Positions 44,972 through 53,663 are shown, counted from the stretch's first letter. The stretch is 58,691 nt of DNA from Chloroflexota bacterium (GCA_005881885.1 VBDX01000144.1:1-58691); one strand, 5' to 3'. A program made the numbers and translations. Notes: a model not told the origin generated them from the letters alone.

Positions 44972-45354
44972 TAGGTCTTCGCCACCGCCTTCTTCCTTCC
45001 GGCGACCGTCTTGCGCTGTCCGCGGCGCGTCCGCGCGTTGGTGCGCGTGCGCTGGCCGCGCGTGGGCAGGTTCCGCCGGTGTCGCAGACCGCGGTAGCTG
45101 CCGATCTCCTGCAGTCGCTTGATGTTCAACGCGATCTCGCGACGGAGATCGCCTTCGACCGTGAAGCCGCGATCGATCACCTCACGGATCTTGGCGACCT
45201 GCGGCTCGGTCAGGTCGCGCACCCGTGTTCCGGCGTCGACGCGCGCCTGCTCGAGCACCTCGCGAGCGGTCGTCGCGCCGATGCCAAAGATGTAGCGGAG
45301 CGATACGTCGACACGCTTCTCGCGCGGGATATCGACGCCGGAGATTCGAGCCAC
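44971..45354 (-). CDS. rpsM: 30S ribosomal protein uS13
   Basis: The 127-aa protein from GTG starts [20 protein letters not shown]. It contains [20 protein letters not shown] and ends with the basic tail [20 protein letters not shown] that reaches the P site. Upstream is an intercistronic element after rpmJ. Confidence 0.98.
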   Translation of the reverse strand: MARISGVDIPREKRVDVSLRYIFGIGATTAREVLEQARVDAGTRVRDLTEPQVAKIREVIDRGFTVEGDLRREIALNIKRLQEIGSYRGLRHRRNLPTRGQRTRTNARTRRGQRKTVAGRKKAVAKT

Positions 45355-45445
45355 TGTTAGCCCAATCTCCGGCTACGCCGGGAGACACGCTCACGGCTGG
45401 CAGACTTGCTCGTCGCGGCGAACCCGCTCCTCGCTCGTTCCATTT
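45355..45445 (-). repeat. Intercistronic element copy between rpmJ and rpsM
   Basis: On the transcript strand: GAGCGAGGAGCGGGTTCGCC, GCGACGAGCAAGTC, CCGTGAGCGTGTCTCC and CGGCGTAGCCGGAGATTG. The hairpin CTCC(C)GGC-GTA-GCCGGAG has one bulge. A 28-aa ORF (45443-45357; begins MERARSGF, ends RRSRRLG) starts 2 bases after the rpmJ stop and stops 2 bases before the rpsM GTG. Confidence 0.8.
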
Positions 45446-45559
45446 CTATCCCTGCCGCTGCTTGTGCTTCGGCTCGGAGCAGATCACGAGGATCTGCCGC
45501 TCGCGCCGAATGATCTTGCATTTATCGCAACGCTTCTTGACCGATGCGCGGACCTTCAC
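45446..45559 (-). CDS. rpmJ: 50S ribosomal protein bL36
   Basis: The 37-aa protein begins [20 protein letters not shown] and ends [11 protein letters not shown]11 and C14 with C27 and H32 form the usual zinc ribbon. The GTG start overlaps the infA TAG by one base (TAGTG), with GAGG upstream. Standard place in the spc/alpha region after infA. Confidence 0.96.
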   Translation of the reverse strand: MKVRASVKKRCDKCKIIRRERQILVICSEPKHKQRQG

Positions 45560-45792
45560 TAATACCTCACTCGCCTGGTAATGCGACCTCGTTTCAAGTC
45601 GTAGGGCGACAGCTCCACGAGGACCTTGTCGCCCGGCACGACCCGGATGAAGTTCATCCGCATCTTGCCGCTGATGTGCGCGAGCACAGAGTGCCCGTTC
45701 TGGAGCTCGACCTTGAACATCGCGTTTGGAAGGGCTTCCGAAACGGTCCCCTCCACTTCGATGACTTCTTTGTTGCTCGGCTTGCTCGCCAA
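45559..45792 (-). CDS. infA: Translation initiation factor IF-1
   Basis: The 77-aa OB-fold protein includes [39 protein letters not shown] and [14 protein letters not shown]. It occupies the A site during 30S initiation. The start is a TTG with GGAG 5 nt upstream. About 85 bases without a gene separate it from map. Confidence 0.97.
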   Translation of the reverse strand: MASKPSNKEVIEVEGTVSEALPNAMFKVELQNGHSVLAHISGKMRMNFIRVVPGDKVLVELSPYDLKRGRITRRVRY

Positions 45793-45878
45793 TTACGCTC
45801 CAGACACAGGCTTACCCGCGGCATCTGCCAACGGGAACCAAAAGTGTACCAAGACCGGCCACTGTTGGGCAATACGCA

Positions 45879-46688
45879 TCAGGCGGCGACCGCCTCGCCC
45901 TCGCCAGGGACGGTCAGGACGACCGGTCCGGCGGCCGTGCAGGCGAGGGTGTGCTCGAAGTGCGCTGAGAGGCTCCGGTCGGCGGTCACGACGGTCCACT
46001 GGTCCTCGAGCGTCCGCGTCTCCGGGCCACCCACGTTGACCATCGGCTCGATCGCTATGCAGAGGCCCTCGCCGATCGGTGGGTTGGGGTGTCCGCGCGC
46101 CGGCTTGTAGTTCGGCACCTGAGGCTCCTCGTGCATCGCCCGACCGATTCCGTGACCGACGTAGTTCTGGACGACGCTGAAGCCCTGCGCGCGTACGTAC
46201 TCCTCGATCGCGGCGCCGATGTCGCCGATCCGACCGCCCACTTGGGCGTTGGCGATACCGATGCGGAGGGCTTCTTCGGTGACCCGCATGAGGCGCTCCG
46301 CCTCGGGCGAGACCTTCCCGACCGGGAGCGTGATCGCCGCGTCGGCGTGCCACCCGTCGATGATCGCGCCGGCATCGATGCCCACGATGTCGCCTTCCCG
46401 CAGCTTCCGCTTCGACGAGGGGATGCCATGGACGATCTCTTCGTTGATCGAGGTGCAGATCGTCCGCGGGAATCCCGGTGGGACCTCGCGCTTGATCGGA
46501 TGCCCGTAATAGCCGAAGAAGGAGCTGGTGGCGTCCGACCTTCGGAGCACCTCGGCGGCGATGCGATCGAGCTCCGCGGTCGTGATCCCCGGGCGAACCG
46601 CCGCGCGACACGCCTCGAGCATGGCCGCGACGACCCGACCGGCCTCGCGCATCTTCGACATCTGTGCGGGTGTCTTCAGCGTGATCAA
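45879..46688 (-). CDS. map: Methionine aminopeptidase type I
   Basis: The 269-aa enzyme removes N-terminal Met from nascent proteins. FPRTICTSINEEIVHGIPS precedes the metal ligands in GDIVGIDAGAIIDGWHADAA (Asp pair), HGIGRAMHEEPQVPNY (His) and IAIEPMVNVG (Glu), with the last Glu near the C-terminus. A TTG start overlaps the adk stop. The adk-map-infA-rpmJ order is classical. Confidence 0.97.
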   Translation of the reverse strand: MITLKTPAQMSKMREAGRVVAAMLEACRAAVRPGITTAELDRIAAEVLRRSDATSSFFGYYGHPIKREVPPGFPRTICTSINEEIVHGIPSSKRKLREGDIVGIDAGAIIDGWHADAAITLPVGKVSPEAERLMRVTEEALRIGIANAQVGGRIGDIGAAIEEYVRAQGFSVVQNYVGHGIGRAMHEEPQVPNYKPARGHPNPPIGEGLCIAIEPMVNVGGPETRTLEDQWTVVTADRSLSAHFEHTLACTAAGPVVLTVPGEGEAVAA

Positions 46689-47323
46689 TTGACGGCCTCG
46701 CGCAGCCGACTGGTGATCTCATCGACCTTGCCCACCCCGTCGACGCGCTTCACCAAGCCGCGATCGTCGTAGTACGAGATGACCGGGCTTGTCTCGCCCT
46801 GATAGAGGTCCAGCCGTTTGGCGATCACCTCGGGTGTGTCATCGGCACGCGCTTCGGTGATCGCACGACTGGACAGACGAGCGAGGAGCTCCTCGCGCGG
46901 CGCGTCGAGCAACAGCACCGCATCGACCCGACGTCCGAGGCCCTCCAGAAGCCGATCGAGAGCCGCCGCCTGCGCGGCGGTGCGCGGAAACCCGTCGAAG
47001 AGGACCCGCGTCGCAGGCGAGATCCCGCGGAGGCGCTCGCGGACCATCTCAACGGTCACATCGTCCGGCACGTAGAGCCCCTGGTCGAGATACCTCTTTA
47101 CGCGCCGCCCGAGCTCGGTGTCGCGGCGGATATGGTCGCGGAAGAGCTCGCCGGTCGAGAGTTGCACCCAGCCATTCTGCTGCGCGAGGGCCTTGGCCTG
47201 GGTGCCCTTCCCCACCCCCGGCGGTCCCATAACGATGAGATCACCAGCGCTCAATCGCGCGACTCCGGTGGCGGAGAGGGTCTCAAAGCTCGTCTCGTCG
47301 CTCGTCGCTCCGCCGTCCGCCAC
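46685..47323 (-). CDS. adk: Adenylate kinase
   Basis: The enzyme interconverts ATP + AMP and 2 ADP. MGPPGVGKGTQAKALAQQNG is the P-loop. STGELFRDHIRR and FDGFPRTAAQAAALDRLL are the AMP-binding segments. The lid is short (zinc-free type, like short bacterial Adk). The 212-aa frame opens at a GTG overlapping the secY stop. About 30 residues precede the P-loop, versus the usual 5-8. The extra part (SDETSFETLSATGVARLSAG) is encoded by a degenerate intercistronic element; a TTG 8 codons before the conserved Met could be the true start. Confidence 0.94.
   Translation of the reverse strand: MADGGATSDETSFETLSATGVARLSAGDLIVMGPPGVGKGTQAKALAQQNGWVQLSTGELFRDHIRRDTELGRRVKRYLDQGLYVPDDVTVEMVRERLRGISPATRVLFDGFPRTAAQAAALDRLLEGLGRRVDAVLLLDAPREELLARLSSRAITEARADDTPEVIAKRLDLYQGETSPVISYYDDRGLVKRVDGVGKVDEITSRLREAVN
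47246..47320 (-). repeat. Degenerate intercistronic element at secY-adk junction
   Basis: The transcript strand contains GAGCGACGAGCGACGAGACG, then CTCCG-CCAC-CGGAG and GATTGAGC. The order matches the element family, but the first half is rearranged. It is read in frame as the adk N-terminus. Confidence 0.5.
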
Positions 47324-48606
47324 TAACGGATGAACCCCTCGTAGCTGCGCTGAAGCAGTTGCGCCTCGAGCTGCTTCATCGTCTCGACCACCACGCCGAC
47401 CACGATGAGAATGCTCGTCCCACCGAGGCGCAACGTCTGCACGCCCGTCAGGTCCCCGACGAGCGTGGGCATCACGGCGACGATCCCGAGGAACAGGGCG
47501 CCCGCGATCGTGATCCGCGTGACCACCCGCGAAAGGAACTCGGCGGTCGGCCGTCCGGGCCGGATGCCGGGGATGAAGCCGCCGTAGCGCTTGATGTTGT
47601 CGGCGACGTCATTCGGGATGAAGGTGAATGCGGTGTAGAAGAACGTGAACGCGACGACGAGCACGAAGTAGGTGCTGTTGTAGAAGATCGGGTTCTGGAA
47701 GAAGGCCACGATCCCCGTCGCCACATCCCGGATCAGCTGCGTTTCGCTCGTCGTGAAGTACTGCGCGATCTGGCTCGGCAGCAGGAGGATCGAGATCGCG
47801 AAGATGATCGGGATGACGCCCGCGCTGTTCACCCGCAGCGGGATGTGGGTGCTGCCTCCGGAGTACATTCGAGTCCCGCGCACTCGCTTCGCGTACTGGA
47901 CCGGGATCCGGCGCTGGCCTTCTTGGATGAAGATGATCGCCGCGATCACGAGGACCGAGATGATGGCGATGGCGCCGAGCGCGAGGAAGTTCTGCTGGAC
48001 CTGGAGGGTCTGCTCGACCGTGTTTGGGAGCCGGCCCACGATACCCGCGAAGATGATGAAGCTGATCCCGTTCCCGATGCCGCGCTCGCTGATCAGCTCA
48101 CCGAGCCACATGAGGATGATCGTGCCGGCGGTCAAAGACGCAAGGATCGAGAGCGTCACGGTGAGGTCGGACGGTCCGAACGCGTTGAGCACGCCCTGGC
48201 GCTGCATGAACACGGCGACGCCGATCCCCTGAAGCAGCGCGAGCGGTACGGTCAGGATGCGGGTGTACTGGTTGATGCGGTTGCGTCCGTATTCGCCCTC
48301 TTTTGAGAGGCGCTCGAGTGCGGGGATCGTCTGGTTGAGGAGGGTCATGATGATCGAGGCGTTGATGTACGGATTGACTCCCAGCGCGACGATCGAAAAC
48401 CGCGCCAGCCCGCCGCCGGAAAAGAGGTCGAGCAGATTGATGAGCTGGTTGTTCTGCAAGAGCGCGTTGAGTTGGTCCTGATTCACGCCGGGGAGCGGGA
48501 CGTGGGCGAGGAACCTGAACACCAGGATCATCCCGATCGTGAAGAGGATCTTGTTCCGCAGATCGGGAGTGCGGAGTGAATCGATGAGCGCAGTGAACAT
48601 GCCCAC
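47323..48606 (-). CDS. secY: Protein translocase subunit SecY
   Basis: The 427-aa protein has ten membrane helices. It starts MFTALIDSLRTPDLRNKILF; helix 2 has FSGGGLARFSIVALGVNPYI, followed by ISERGIGNGISFIIFAGIV and a C-terminal loop with YGGFIPGIRPGRPT. It is the channel of the Sec export machinery and the usual last or middle member of the spc operon. GTG 48606 or ATG 48600 (two codons later) may be the start. rplO is 5 bases upstream. Confidence 0.98.
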   Translation of the reverse strand: MGMFTALIDSLRTPDLRNKILFTIGMILVFRFLAHVPLPGVNQDQLNALLQNNQLINLLDLFSGGGLARFSIVALGVNPYINASIIMTLLNQTIPALERLSKEGEYGRNRINQYTRILTVPLALLQGIGVAVFMQRQGVLNAFGPSDLTVTLSILASLTAGTIILMWLGELISERGIGNGISFIIFAGIVGRLPNTVEQTLQVQQNFLALGAIAIISVLVIAAIIFIQEGQRRIPVQYAKRVRGTRMYSGGSTHIPLRVNSAGVIPIIFAISILLLPSQIAQYFTTSETQLIRDVATGIVAFFQNPIFYNSTYFVLVVAFTFFYTAFTFIPNDVADNIKRYGGFIPGIRPGRPTAEFLSRVVTRITIAGALFLGIVAVMPTLVGDLTGVQTLRLGGTSILIVVGVVVETMKQLEAQLLQRSYEGFIR

Positions 48607-48611
48607 CTGCG

Positions 48612-49061
48612 TTATTTCAGCGCGATGATCACGATGGAGCCGCCGGCGGCCTCGATCTTCTGACGCGCCGTGGCGGACACCGAGTGTGCGTGTACCTCGA
48701 GCTTCGAGCTGATCGCGCCATCACCGAGCACTTTGACGCGAGCCTTCTTGTCGATGAGGCCCTTCGCGGCGAGCGTGTCGGGCGAGACCGTGCCTTCCGC
48801 CGCGTAGTTCGCGAGCGTTCCCACATTCACGGCGACGAAGCTCTTGCGGAAGCGGTTCTTGAAACCCCGCAGCTTGGGGACGCGCATGTGCAGCGGCGTC
48901 TGCCCGCCCTCGAACCAGCCGGGTAGGCCCGGGCCGGTCCGCGCGAGCTGACCCTTGGTCCCTCGTCCCGCGGTCTTGCCCTGACCCTGCGAGGTGCCCC
49001 GTCCCAGGCGGCGGCGCGGCTTGCGCGACCCGAGCGGACGGCTGACCTGGTGCTCACGCAT
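48612..49061 (-). CDS. rplO: 50S ribosomal protein uL15
   Basis: The 149-aa protein starts with GSRKPRRRLGRGTSQGQGKT, the Gly/Arg-rich N-terminal extension that threads into 23S rRNA. It has FEGGQTPLHMRVPKLRGFKN and ends VHAHSVSATARQKIEAAGGS. The ATG overlaps the rpmD stop (TAATG). Confidence 0.98.
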   Translation of the reverse strand: MREHQVSRPLGSRKPRRRLGRGTSQGQGKTAGRGTKGQLARTGPGLPGWFEGGQTPLHMRVPKLRGFKNRFRKSFVAVNVGTLANYAAEGTVSPDTLAAKGLIDKKARVKVLGDGAISSKLEVHAHSVSATARQKIEAAGGSIVIIALK

Positions 49062-49252
49062 TAGCGTTCCGCTTTCTCGTCGGTCACGACGACAAGGTGA
49101 GCGACGCGCCGTAGCATCCCGCGCACCACAGGCGAATCCTCGTGCGAAACGATCTGGCCGGTACGCCGCAGCCCGAGCGCGGAGAGCGTGCGCCGGGCGC
49201 CTTCTTTCTCGCCGATCGAGCTTCGGTTCTGGCGAATCTCGAGCCGCGTCAC
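49061..49252 (-). CDS. rpmD: 50S ribosomal protein uL30
   Basis: The 63-aa protein matches short bacterial uL30: [20 protein letters not shown] and [20 protein letters not shown]. The GTG start overlaps the rpsE stop (GTGA). Confidence 0.97.
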   Translation of the reverse strand: MTRLEIRQNRSSIGEKEGARRTLSALGLRRTGQIVSHEDSPVVRGMLRRVAHLVVVTDEKAER

Positions 49253-49758
49253 GACACGACTCCCGCTGCCTCGCGCTGCGGCAGGCCGCGTGTCTGACGG
49301 ACGGACTCCGCGGATCGCAGCTGCCCCAGCGCCTTCAAGGTCGCCATGACAACGTTGACCGGATTCGTGCTGCCGAGCGACTTCGACAGGATGTCGCTGA
49401 TGCCGGCCGACTCGACGACGGCACGGACCGAGCCTCCGGCGATGACACCCGTCCCCTTGGATGCGGGACGCAGGATCACCTTCGCCGCCCCGAAATCGGC
49501 CTCCACCCGGTGCGGGATCGTGCGGTCGACCAGGGGCACGAGCATCACGTGTTTCTTGGCGTCCTCGCGGCCCTTGGTGATGGCACCCGGGACCTCGTCG
49601 GACTTGCCGAGCCCGGCACCGACGTGACCGCGCCCGTCGCCGACGACGACGATCGCCGAGAACGAGAAACGCCGTCCGCCTTTCACGACCTTGGACACCC
49701 GGTTGATCTGCACCACCCGTTCGGTCAACTCCAAACGATTCGCGTCAATACGTGCCAT
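49249..49758 (-). CDS. rpsE: 30S ribosomal protein uS5
   Basis: The 169-aa protein has [20 protein letters not shown] (double-stranded RNA-binding-like domain) and [20 protein letters not shown]. The C-terminal domain includes [20 protein letters not shown] and [18 protein letters not shown] 49758 directly follows the stop of an intercistronic micro-ORF. Confidence 0.98.
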   Translation of the reverse strand: MARIDANRLELTERVVQINRVSKVVKGGRRFSFSAIVVVGDGRGHVGAGLGKSDEVPGAITKGREDAKKHVMLVPLVDRTIPHRVEADFGAAKVILRPASKGTGVIAGGSVRAVVESAGISDILSKSLGSTNPVNVVMATLKALGQLRSAESVRQTRGLPQREAAGVVS

Positions 49759-49845
49759 TTAGCTCAATCTCCGGCTTTGCCGGAGACACGCCCCGGCGGG
49801 TCGATTCGCTCGTCGCGGCACAGCCGTTCCTCGCTCAGCTTTCAT
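49759..49845 (-). repeat. Intercistronic element copy between rplR and rpsE
   Basis: The transcript strand has GAGCGAGGAACGGCTGTGCC, GCGACGAGCGAATCG, GGGGCGTGTCTCCGGC, AAA and GCCGGAGATTGAGC; the hairpin is CTCCGGC-AAA-GCCGGAG. A 28-aa ORF fills the element exactly: ATG immediately after the rplR TAG, TAA immediately before the rpsE ATG (begins MKAERGTAVPRR, ends RQSRRLS). Confidence 0.8.
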
Positions 49846-50199
49846 CTAAAACCTCAACCCCGCGCTTCGAGCGGCGTCGCCGAGCGCTTTGATCCGCCCG
49901 TGGTAGCGGTACCCGCCGCGGTCGAACACCGCCTCGCCGATGCCTTTGGCCTTGGCGCGCTCGCCGAGCATGGCGCCCACGGCCTTCGCGCGTTCCGTCT
50001 TGTTCCCCTTCGCGTCTCTCGCGGTGACGCTCGATGCCGCGACGAGCGTCCGGCCCGCGTCGTCATCGATGAGCTGCGCGGAGATGTGCATGATCGAGCG
50101 GAACACCGCAAGACGCGGCCGTCCCGCGCTGCCACGGATCTTCTCGCGGACGCGCTCGTGACGCCTGGTCCGGCCTTCAAGCCGGCTTTCTCTCGCCAC
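49846..50199 (-). CDS. rplR: 50S ribosomal protein uL18
   Basis: The 117-aa 5S rRNA binder has [40 protein letters not shown] and the end [20 protein letters not shown] with GLRF. The GTG start lies 3 bases after rplF. Confidence 0.98.
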   Translation of the reverse strand: MARESRLEGRTRRHERVREKIRGSAGRPRLAVFRSIMHISAQLIDDDAGRTLVAASSVTARDAKGNKTERAKAVGAMLGERAKAKGIGEAVFDRGGYRYHGRIKALGDAARSAGLRF

Positions 50200-50202
50200 T
50201 TC

Positions 50203-50763
50203 TTAGACCTTGCCCGCCGCCGCGCCGACCTTGCCGGCCTTGCCCGCCTTGCGGCGGATGTACTCGCCGGCGTACTTGACACCCTTCGCTTTGTACGGGT
50301 CCGGGACGCGGAGACGGCGGATCTTCGCCGCGATCTCACCGACGACCTCTTTGTCCACGCCCGAGACCTTGAGCTTCTGCGGCGTCTCGACCGTGAACGT
50401 GATGCCGGCAGGAGGATCGATCTCGATCGGGTGCGAGAACCCGAGCGCGAGCTGGAGCTTCTTGCCCTGTAGCACGGCGCGGTATCCGGTCCCGCTGATC
50501 TCGAGATCCTTCGTGAAGCCCGTGGTCACCCCGGCGACCATGTTCGCGATGAGCGTGCGCGTCAGCCCATGCAGCGCGCGGTTCTGCTTGCTGTCGTCGG
50601 CGCGCGTGACGGTGATCTTCCCGTCCTCACGGGCGATCGAAATGTTCTCGTGGAACGTGCGCGCCAGTTGGCCCTTCGGCCCCTTCACGGTCATGGTCTG
50701 CCCGTCGAGCTTCACGTCGACACCGCTTGGGACCGCGACCGGCATGCGTCCGATACGGCTCAT
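50203..50763 (-). CDS. rplF: 50S ribosomal protein uL6
   Basis: The 186-aa protein starts [20 protein letters not shown] (ATG 50763; the longer ORF start is rejected). It has [18 protein letters not shown], the second domain [19 protein letters not shown], and the C-terminal [20 protein letters not shown]. The stretch up to rpsH holds an intercistronic element and a GC palindrome. Confidence 0.98.
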   Translation of the reverse strand: MSRIGRMPVAVPSGVDVKLDGQTMTVKGPKGQLARTFHENISIAREDGKITVTRADDSKQNRALHGLTRTLIANMVAGVTTGFTKDLEISGTGYRAVLQGKKLQLALGFSHPIEIDPPAGITFTVETPQKLKVSGVDKEVVGEIAAKIRRLRVPDPYKAKGVKYAGEYIRRKAGKAGKVGAAAGKV

Positions 50764-50895
50764 CCGATCACCACACCTGAACAATCTCTCGGCTTCGCCG
50801 AGCAGACACGCTCACGGCTGGAGGACTCGCTCCTCACGCACGCTCGCTTCGCTCGCTGACAGGGGCCCCTGCCCCTGAGCACACTCGTCGCTCGA
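50764..50895 (-). repeat. Intercistronic element copy between rpsH and rplF, with GC palindrome
   Basis: Downstream half: CGTGAGGAGCGAGTCC, CAGCCGTGAGCGTGTC and CTCGGC-GAA-GCCGAG, a 6-bp hairpin whose pairs differ from other copies but still match. The upstream half has GCGAGCGAAGCGAGCG and a palindrome AGGGGC-CCCT-GCCCCT (plus strand 50861-50876). A GTG-initiated frame of about 41 codons spans it and ends in an ATGA overlap with rplF. Confidence 0.75.
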
Positions 50896-51402
50896 TTACC
50901 AGACATAAGCCAGGATCTCGCCACCGAGGCCTTTGCGCTCCGCTTGACGACCGGTCATCACGCCGGAAGAGGTCGAGACGATCACCACGCCCAGGCCGCC
51001 GAGGACGCGCGGCATCTCCGTCTTGCGCGCGTACACCCGAAGGCCCGGCTTGCTGATGCGGCGAATCCCCGAAACGGCCGGCAGCTTGCCCACGAACTTC
51101 AGCCGAAGGAGGATCTCGCGGGCGCTCGGCTGCTCGTAGCCCGAGATGAAGCCTTCGTCGCGGAGGATGCGCGCGATCTCGAGCTTCGTCCGGCTCGTCG
51201 GAACGCTCACCGTCTCATGGCGCGCGCCCGTGGCGTTGCGAACGCGCGTGAGCATGTCGGCCACCGGGTCGTTCGGCATCCCGATGCCTTTCGGGCGGGC
51301 TTTCTTGGGCGGCGTCGCGGGCTTGCGCGCCGGTCGATCGGTCCGGGCCTCCCCGGCTTGCTCGCCGGTCCCGCCCATTTGCTCTTCGGTCAATACGGTC
51401 AC
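50896..51402 (-). CDS. rpsH: 30S ribosomal protein uS8 with N-terminal extension
   Basis: The 168-aa protein has its core from about residue 43: [40 protein letters not shown] and the end [20 protein letters not shown] with AYVW. About 40 extra residues ([20 protein letters not shown], then PPKKARPKG) precede it. GTG 51402 has GAGGT upstream. An internal ATG at 51279 would give a normal-length protein but has only a weak Shine-Dalgarno. Confidence 0.95.
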   Translation of the reverse strand: MTVLTEEQMGGTGEQAGEARTDRPARKPATPPKKARPKGIGMPNDPVADMLTRVRNATGARHETVSVPTSRTKLEIARILRDEGFISGYEQPSAREILLRLKFVGKLPAVSGIRRISKPGLRVYARKTEMPRVLGGLGVVIVSTSSGVMTGRQAERKGLGGEILAYVW

Positions 51403-51410
51403 CTCTTACC

Positions 51411-51596
51411 TCACCAGCTCGACTTCGTGACGCCCGGGAGCTCGCCGATCAGCGCGCGCTCGCGGAAGCAGATCCGGCAGAGGCCGAACGTTCGCATGTA
51501 CCCGCGCGGCCGGCCGCAGATCTCACAACGGTGGTGCGTCCGCACCTTGAACTTGGGCGTCCGTCGTGACTTCAGGATGAGGCTCTTCTTCGCCAT
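51411..51596 (-). CDS. rpsZ: 30S ribosomal protein uS14, zinc type
   Basis: The 61-aa protein is the short Z form with two C-x2-C knuckles, [20 protein letters not shown], and the end [18 protein letters not shown]. It lies between rplE and rpsH as in most spc operons. Confidence 0.98.
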   Translation of the reverse strand: MAKKSLILKSRRTPKFKVRTHHRCEICGRPRGYMRTFGLCRICFRERALIGELPGVTKSSW

Positions 51597-51606
51597 CGAC
51601 TCCCTC

Positions 51607-52155
51607 TCAGGACGCCGTACGGAACGGCATCCCGAGGCTGCGCAGCAGTGCGCGTCCCTCTTCGTCCGTTCTCGCCGTCGTCACGATCGTGATCTCCATG
51701 CCGCGCAAGCGATCGATCTTGTCATAGTCGATCTCCGGGAAGACGAGCTGCTCTTTGAGCCCGAGCGAGAAGTTGCCTCGGCCGTCGAAGCTCTTGTCCG
51801 GCACTCCCTGGAAGTCGCGGATGCGCGGGAGCGCGACGGTGACGAGCTTCTCGAGGAAGTGCCACATCCGCTCGCCGCGAAGCGTGACCTTGAGCCCGAT
51901 AGGCATCCCGACGCGAAGGCGGAAGTTCGAGATGGCCTTTCGCGACTTCGTGACGATCGGGCGCTGCCCGGTGATTGTCGCGAGGTCTCCCGCTGCGGCG
52001 TCCATCGCCTTCGCGTTGCCGATCGCCTCGCCCATTCCGATGTTGAGGATGATCTTCTCGACCTTCGGGATCTGCATCACGTTCGCGTAGCTGAACTGCT
52101 TGCGCAGCTCGTCCTTCACGGTCTTGTCATACCGCTCTTTGAGCACGGCGGTCAC
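51607..52155 (-). CDS. rplE: 50S ribosomal protein uL5
   Basis: The 182-aa 5S rRNA binder has [39 protein letters not shown] and [20 protein letters not shown] with [13 protein letters not shown] 52155 overlaps the rplX stop (GTGA) and replaces the longer ORF start. Confidence 0.98.
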   Translation of the reverse strand: MTAVLKERYDKTVKDELRKQFSYANVMQIPKVEKIILNIGMGEAIGNAKAMDAAAGDLATITGQRPIVTKSRKAISNFRLRVGMPIGLKVTLRGERMWHFLEKLVTVALPRIRDFQGVPDKSFDGRGNFSLGLKEQLVFPEIDYDKIDRLRGMEITIVTTARTDEEGRALLRSLGMPFRTAS

Positions 52156-52490
52156 GACGGCTCCTCCACGACGATCGCCTCTCCGCACTGCCGGCACACG
52201 CGCTCTTTTGTCCCGTCCTCGTCGAGGCGGTGGCCGATGCGCGTCGGCTTGCCGCAGTGCGGACAGACGACCATGACCTTGCCGAGCCCGAGCGGCATCG
52301 GCTGGTCGACGATCCCGCCCTTCTGGTTCTTGGACGGATTCGGCTTGGTGTGGCGCTTGGCGATGTTGACTCCGGCGACGACGACCGTGCGCGCGCTCGG
52401 CCGCACTTCCTGCACGCGGCCGCGCTTGCCCCGGTCCTTCCCCGTGATGACCATGACCTCGTCGCCCTTGCGGAGCCGGATGCCTGCCAT
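52152..52490 (-). CDS. rplX: 50S ribosomal protein uL24
   Basis: The 112-aa protein has a KOW motif ([20 protein letters not shown]) and [11 protein letters not shown]-like sequence ([20 protein letters not shown]). The C-terminal [13 protein letters not shown] plus CRQC knuckles are typical of the zinc-bearing bacterial form. ATG directly follows the rplN stop. Confidence 0.98.
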   Translation of the reverse strand: MAGIRLRKGDEVMVITGKDRGKRGRVQEVRPSARTVVVAGVNIAKRHTKPNPSKNQKGGIVDQPMPLGLGKVMVVCPHCGKPTRIGHRLDEDGTKERVCRQCGEAIVVEEPS

Positions 52491-52859
52491 CTAAAGGACC
52501 TCCGGCGCGAGCGAGACGATCTTCATGAAGTTCCGCTCCCGGAGCTCACGCGCGACCGGTCCGAAGATGCGCGTCCCGCGCGGCTGGTTCTGCGGGTTGA
52601 GCAGCACGGCGGCGTTGTCGTCGAAACGGATGAGCGACCCATCATTGCGGCGGTATTCCTTGGTCTGGCGGACGACGACCGCCCGCACGACCTCGCCCTT
52701 CTTGACGCCCGAGTTCGGGATCGCGTTCTTCACCGTGGCGACGAACACATCGCCGATCTCCGCCGTCGTGCCAGACGACGAGCGCAGCACGCGGATCACC
52801 GAGAGCTCACGTGCTCCGGTGTTGTCCGCGCAACGGACCCTGGTGTACGGCCGGATCAC
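52491..52859 (-). CDS. rplN: 50S ribosomal protein uL14
   Basis: The 122-aa protein has [40 protein letters not shown] and [20 protein letters not shown]. The GTG start overlaps the rpsQ stop (GTGA). Confidence 0.98.
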   Translation of the reverse strand: MIRPYTRVRCADNTGARELSVIRVLRSSSGTTAEIGDVFVATVKNAIPNSGVKKGEVVRAVVVRQTKEYRRNDGSLIRFDDNAAVLLNPQNQPRGTRIFGPVARELRERNFMKIVSLAPEVL

Positions 52860-53470
52860 AGCTCGGGTTGCTCCTCAGGGGGCCGGGGGGCAGAGCCCCC
52901 GGACGGCTCTTGGCGCTCGGGGGCGAGGATCTCGGCAACGCCTTCGGCTTCTTCGAGCGCCTTCTCGATGTCGGCGACACGCGGGGCCGCGGCGCCCGCC
53001 TCGCCGGCGCGCGAGATCACCTCGACGAGCCGCCAGCGCTTCGTCGCGCTGAAGGGGCGGCTCTCCTGGATGCGCACTAGATCTCCGGCTTTCGCGTCGC
53101 CCGCCTCGTCGTGCGTGGCGAAGCGCTTCCGTACGCGGATCACCTTCTTGTACAGCGGATGCTCGCGCTGCCGTCCGACCTCGACGATGATCGTCTTCGC
53201 CATCTTCGCGGAGACCACCACGCCGACTTTGGTCTTGCGGCGGAGGCGCCGCCAGGTCCACTGCTCCACCGCGCCCGGTGTCGCGGCGGTCGGGGCGGTG
53301 CGTTTGCGCGCCACGGTCCGCTTCGCGACCGGGCGCGCCGCGATGACGGGCGCCTTGGCCGGCGCCTTCGCCGCGCGCGTCGCGGTCGATGCTTTGCCGC
53401 TGCTCTTCGCGCGCGTGGTCGTCTTCGCCGGGGCACGGGGGGCAGAGCCGCCCGATTTCTTCTCAGCCAT
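52856..53470 (-). CDS. rpsQ: 30S ribosomal protein uS17 with long extensions at both ends
   Basis: The protein has 204 aa against the usual 80-90. The core is at about 76-150: [40 protein letters not shown] and [20 protein letters not shown]. An N-terminal Ala/Lys/Arg-rich extension of about 75 residues begins [17 protein letters not shown]-terminal acidic extension ends [16 protein letters not shown]. Both termini contain the peptide from GC palindrome copies (53437 and 52886). ATG 53470 overlaps the rpmC stop by 8 bases. Confidence 0.95.
   Translation of the reverse strand: MAEKKSGGSAPRAPAKTTTRAKSSGKASTATRAAKAPAKAPVIAARPVAKRTVARKRTAPTAATPGAVEQWTWRRLRRKTKVGVVVSAKMAKTIIVEVGRQREHPLYKKVIRVRKRFATHDEAGDAKAGDLVRIQESRPFSATKRWRLVEVISRAGEAGAAAPRVADIEKALEEAEGVAEILAPERQEPSGGSAPRPPEEQPEL
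52886..52900. repeat. GC palindrome copy at rpsQ 3' end
   Basis: GGGGGC-AGA-GCCCCC, 6-bp stem and 3-nt loop, read in frame as [10 protein letters not shown] close to the uS17 C-terminus. Confidence 0.75.
53437..53453. repeat. GC palindrome copy at rpsQ 5' end
   Basis: GGGGGGC-AGA-GCCGCCC, same layout with one mismatch in the stem, read in frame as [10 protein letters not shown] just after the uS17 start. Confidence 0.7.
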
Positions 53471-53663
53471 TGGTCTCACTCTCACTCGCGCGCTCGCGCA
53501 TCACCGAGAGGAGGCGCGCTATCTTCCGGCGCGACTGCGGCAGCGAGCGGAAGTTCTTGAGCTGCCGGGTGGCGAGCTTGAATTTCGCGTCGAAGAGTTC
53601 TTCGCGTGCGCTCCGCAGCTGATCCGCGATCTCGTTGTCAGACAGCCGCCGCATGTCCTTCAT
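53463..53663 (-). CDS. rpmC: 50S ribosomal protein uL29
   Basis: The 66-aa helical hairpin protein has [20 protein letters not shown] and [17 protein letters not shown], the uL29 signature, then [14 protein letters not shown] 53663 has GGAGG about 10 nt upstream. The gene overlaps rplP by 26 bases. Confidence 0.97.
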   Translation of the reverse strand: MKDMRRLSDNEIADQLRSAREELFDAKFKLATRQLKNFRSLPQSRRKIARLLSVMRERASESETNG

